NCBI GenBank assembly: GCA_947387575.1 | Contig: CANDOC010000011.1 | Location: 90,432 to 154,431, forward strand | Direction: 5' to 3' | Length of the DNA stretch: 64,000 bases | Origin: Spongorhabdus nitratireducens | Lineage (GTDB): Bacteria; Pseudomonadota; Gammaproteobacteria; Pseudomonadales; Endozoicomonadaceae | Part shown: one piece after another, positions 63,242 to 64,000 of the stretch | How the letters are laid out: each line of letters starts with the position of its first letter | Numbering within the stretch: position 1 is the first letter of the stretch | Made by a program: the position numbers and the translations under genes | Notes under the pieces: generated by a model | What the model saw: only the letters and a program-made list of their open reading frames with translations | Told to the model about the DNA's origin: nothing | Database searches by the model: none

Positions 63242-64000
63242 ATGATGCAACGTATTAAGACTGCAGGTTCTGCAGTCCTCGCTATCAGCGCCCTGTTTGC
63301 CACCCCGGCTTTTGCCGGCGACTCCTGCGGCAAAGTCACTATTGCTGACATGAACTGGAACTCCGCCACCCTGATTGCAAATATCGACCGGTTTGTTCTG
63401 GAGCATGGCTTTGGGTGTGAAGCCGAGCTGGTACCAGGCGACACTATGCCTACCGGAACTTCCATGGTTGAAAAAGGCGAACCGGATATTGCACCGGAGC
63501 TTTGGAGCAACGCAATGAAAGCTGCGCTGGACAAGGGGGTTGAAGAAAAACGATTGCGCTATGCCGGTCAGGCCCTGATAGATGGTGGTGAAGAGGGTTT
63601 CTGGGTACCCAAGTACCTTGTAGACGACAATCCTTCACTGGCTACGATTGAAGGTATCAAGAAGCATGCGACGATATTTGAGCACCCGGAAGATCCTGAA
63701 CTAGGTGCCTTTTATGGATGCCCCGCCGGCTGGAACTGCCAGACAACAGCAGGTAATTTATTTAATGCCCTGAAGCTGGAAGAATCCGGCTTTGAGCTGC
63801 TCGATCCGGGTTCCGGTGCCGGACTGGCCGGATCACTGGCCAAAGCCTACGAACGCAAAGAACCCTGGTTTGGTTATTACTGGGCTCCAACAGCCGTATT
63901 GGGCAAATATGAGATGGTAAAGGTTGATTTCGGTACCGGTGTCGATAAAAACGAGTACATCACCTGCATCTCCCAAAGCGACTGTCTGAAACCAAAAGCA
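63242..64000 (+). CDS. Glycine betaine/proline-type ABC substrate-binding protein (3' truncated)
   Basis: 253 residues visible, cut by the window edge. Signal peptide ends at PAFAGD. OpuAC/ProX-type domain: GKVTIADMNWNSATLIANID, MVEKGEPDIAPELWSNAM, and YGCPAGWNCQTT and FGYYWAPTAVLGKYEMV with Trp and Tyr residues of the kind that cage quaternary amines. Start at the first of two ATG codons, after AAGAGCGG. The ATPase and permease genes are probably just beyond the window. Confidence 0.9.
   Translation, partial: MMQRIKTAGSAVLAISALFATPAFAGDSCGKVTIADMNWNSATLIANIDRFVLEHGFGCEAELVPGDTMPTGTSMVEKGEPDIAPELWSNAMKAALDKGVEEKRLRYAGQALIDGGEEGFWVPKYLVDDNPSLATIEGIKKHATIFEHPEDPELGAFYGCPAGWNCQTTAGNLFNALKLEESGFELLDPGSGAGLAGSLAKAYERKEPWFGYYWAPTAVLGKYEMVKVDFGTGVDKNEYITCISQSDCLKPKA

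Noticed and set aside
63151..63534. Minus-strand frame over the ABC binding protein
   Set aside because: The plus strand has a clear signal peptide and OpuAC motifs; the minus frame is a shadow.

Overview
The window looks like chromosomal DNA of a marine gammaproteobacterium of the Pseudomonadales/Oceanospirillales type. The core gene order gloosely matches that of Pseudomonas: ridA, spoT, rpoZ, gmk, yicC, rph, crc, pyrE. The accessory genes are for taurine and betaine-type osmolytes, which are abundant in sea water and in marine invertebrates; an Endozoicomonas-like host associate would fit, but the species cannot be fixed from this sequence. No rRNA, tRNA, CRISPR array, prophage or transposase gene was seen.

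Layout. 1-10 kb: end of a MATE pump, two tandem iron alcohol dehydrogenases divergent from a TetR regulator, a TqsA-like permease, the cAMP phosphodiesterase CpdA, a bacterial acyl-CoA-binding protein, a CBS protein and two unrecognised proteins. 10-22 kb: the conserved block from ridA to pyrE, interrupted by an L-asparaginase, two YicG-type channels, a family II pyrophosphatase and a dUTPase-fold protein with a signal peptide. 22-30 kb: three small exported proteins in one operon, a deoxynucleotidase, a rhodanese lipoprotein, phospholipase A (pldA), cfa and a Tsx-like porin. 30-34 kb: glmU and glmS. 34-41 kb: a CusCBA copper/silver efflux operon with accessory metal-binding proteins. 41-51 kb: a taurine island (tpa, YeiH-type exporter, tauR, TRAP transporter tauKLM, aldehyde dehydrogenase). 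51-53 kb: cold-shock protein, SigZ-like sigma factor and a GST. 53-64 kb: a catabolic operon (Rieske oxygenase, glyoxalase I, EutQ-like cupin, VanB-type reductase, glyoxalase II, LysR) next to two BCCT transporters, a MarR regulator and the start of a glycine-betaine ABC binding protein.

Two regulatory layers can be read from the sequence. First, direct repeats of the form TGGNNCYA, spaced about 10, 13 and 23 bases apart, lie upstream of all four taurine transcription units, including the separate aldehyde dehydrogenase gene; they are good candidates for the TauR operator. Second, A-rich leaders containing AANAANAA (typically AATAAAAATAATAA) lie at or near the start of about eleven catabolic or osmolyte genes, and the window itself encodes Crc, the partner of Hfq that acts on such motifs in Pseudomonas. 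Together they suggest that alcohol, taurine and betaine-type catabolism here is under Crc/Hfq-type carbon catabolite repression.

Other points: a 162-base palindromic mobile element (three full copies and one remnant) whose long stem shows four compensated base-pair changes; a dUTPase-like protein that appears to be exported and has altered catalytic motifs; and a CusB adaptor carrying a heavy-metal-binding domain, a CusF-like domain and an 18-residue Met/His repeat tail.
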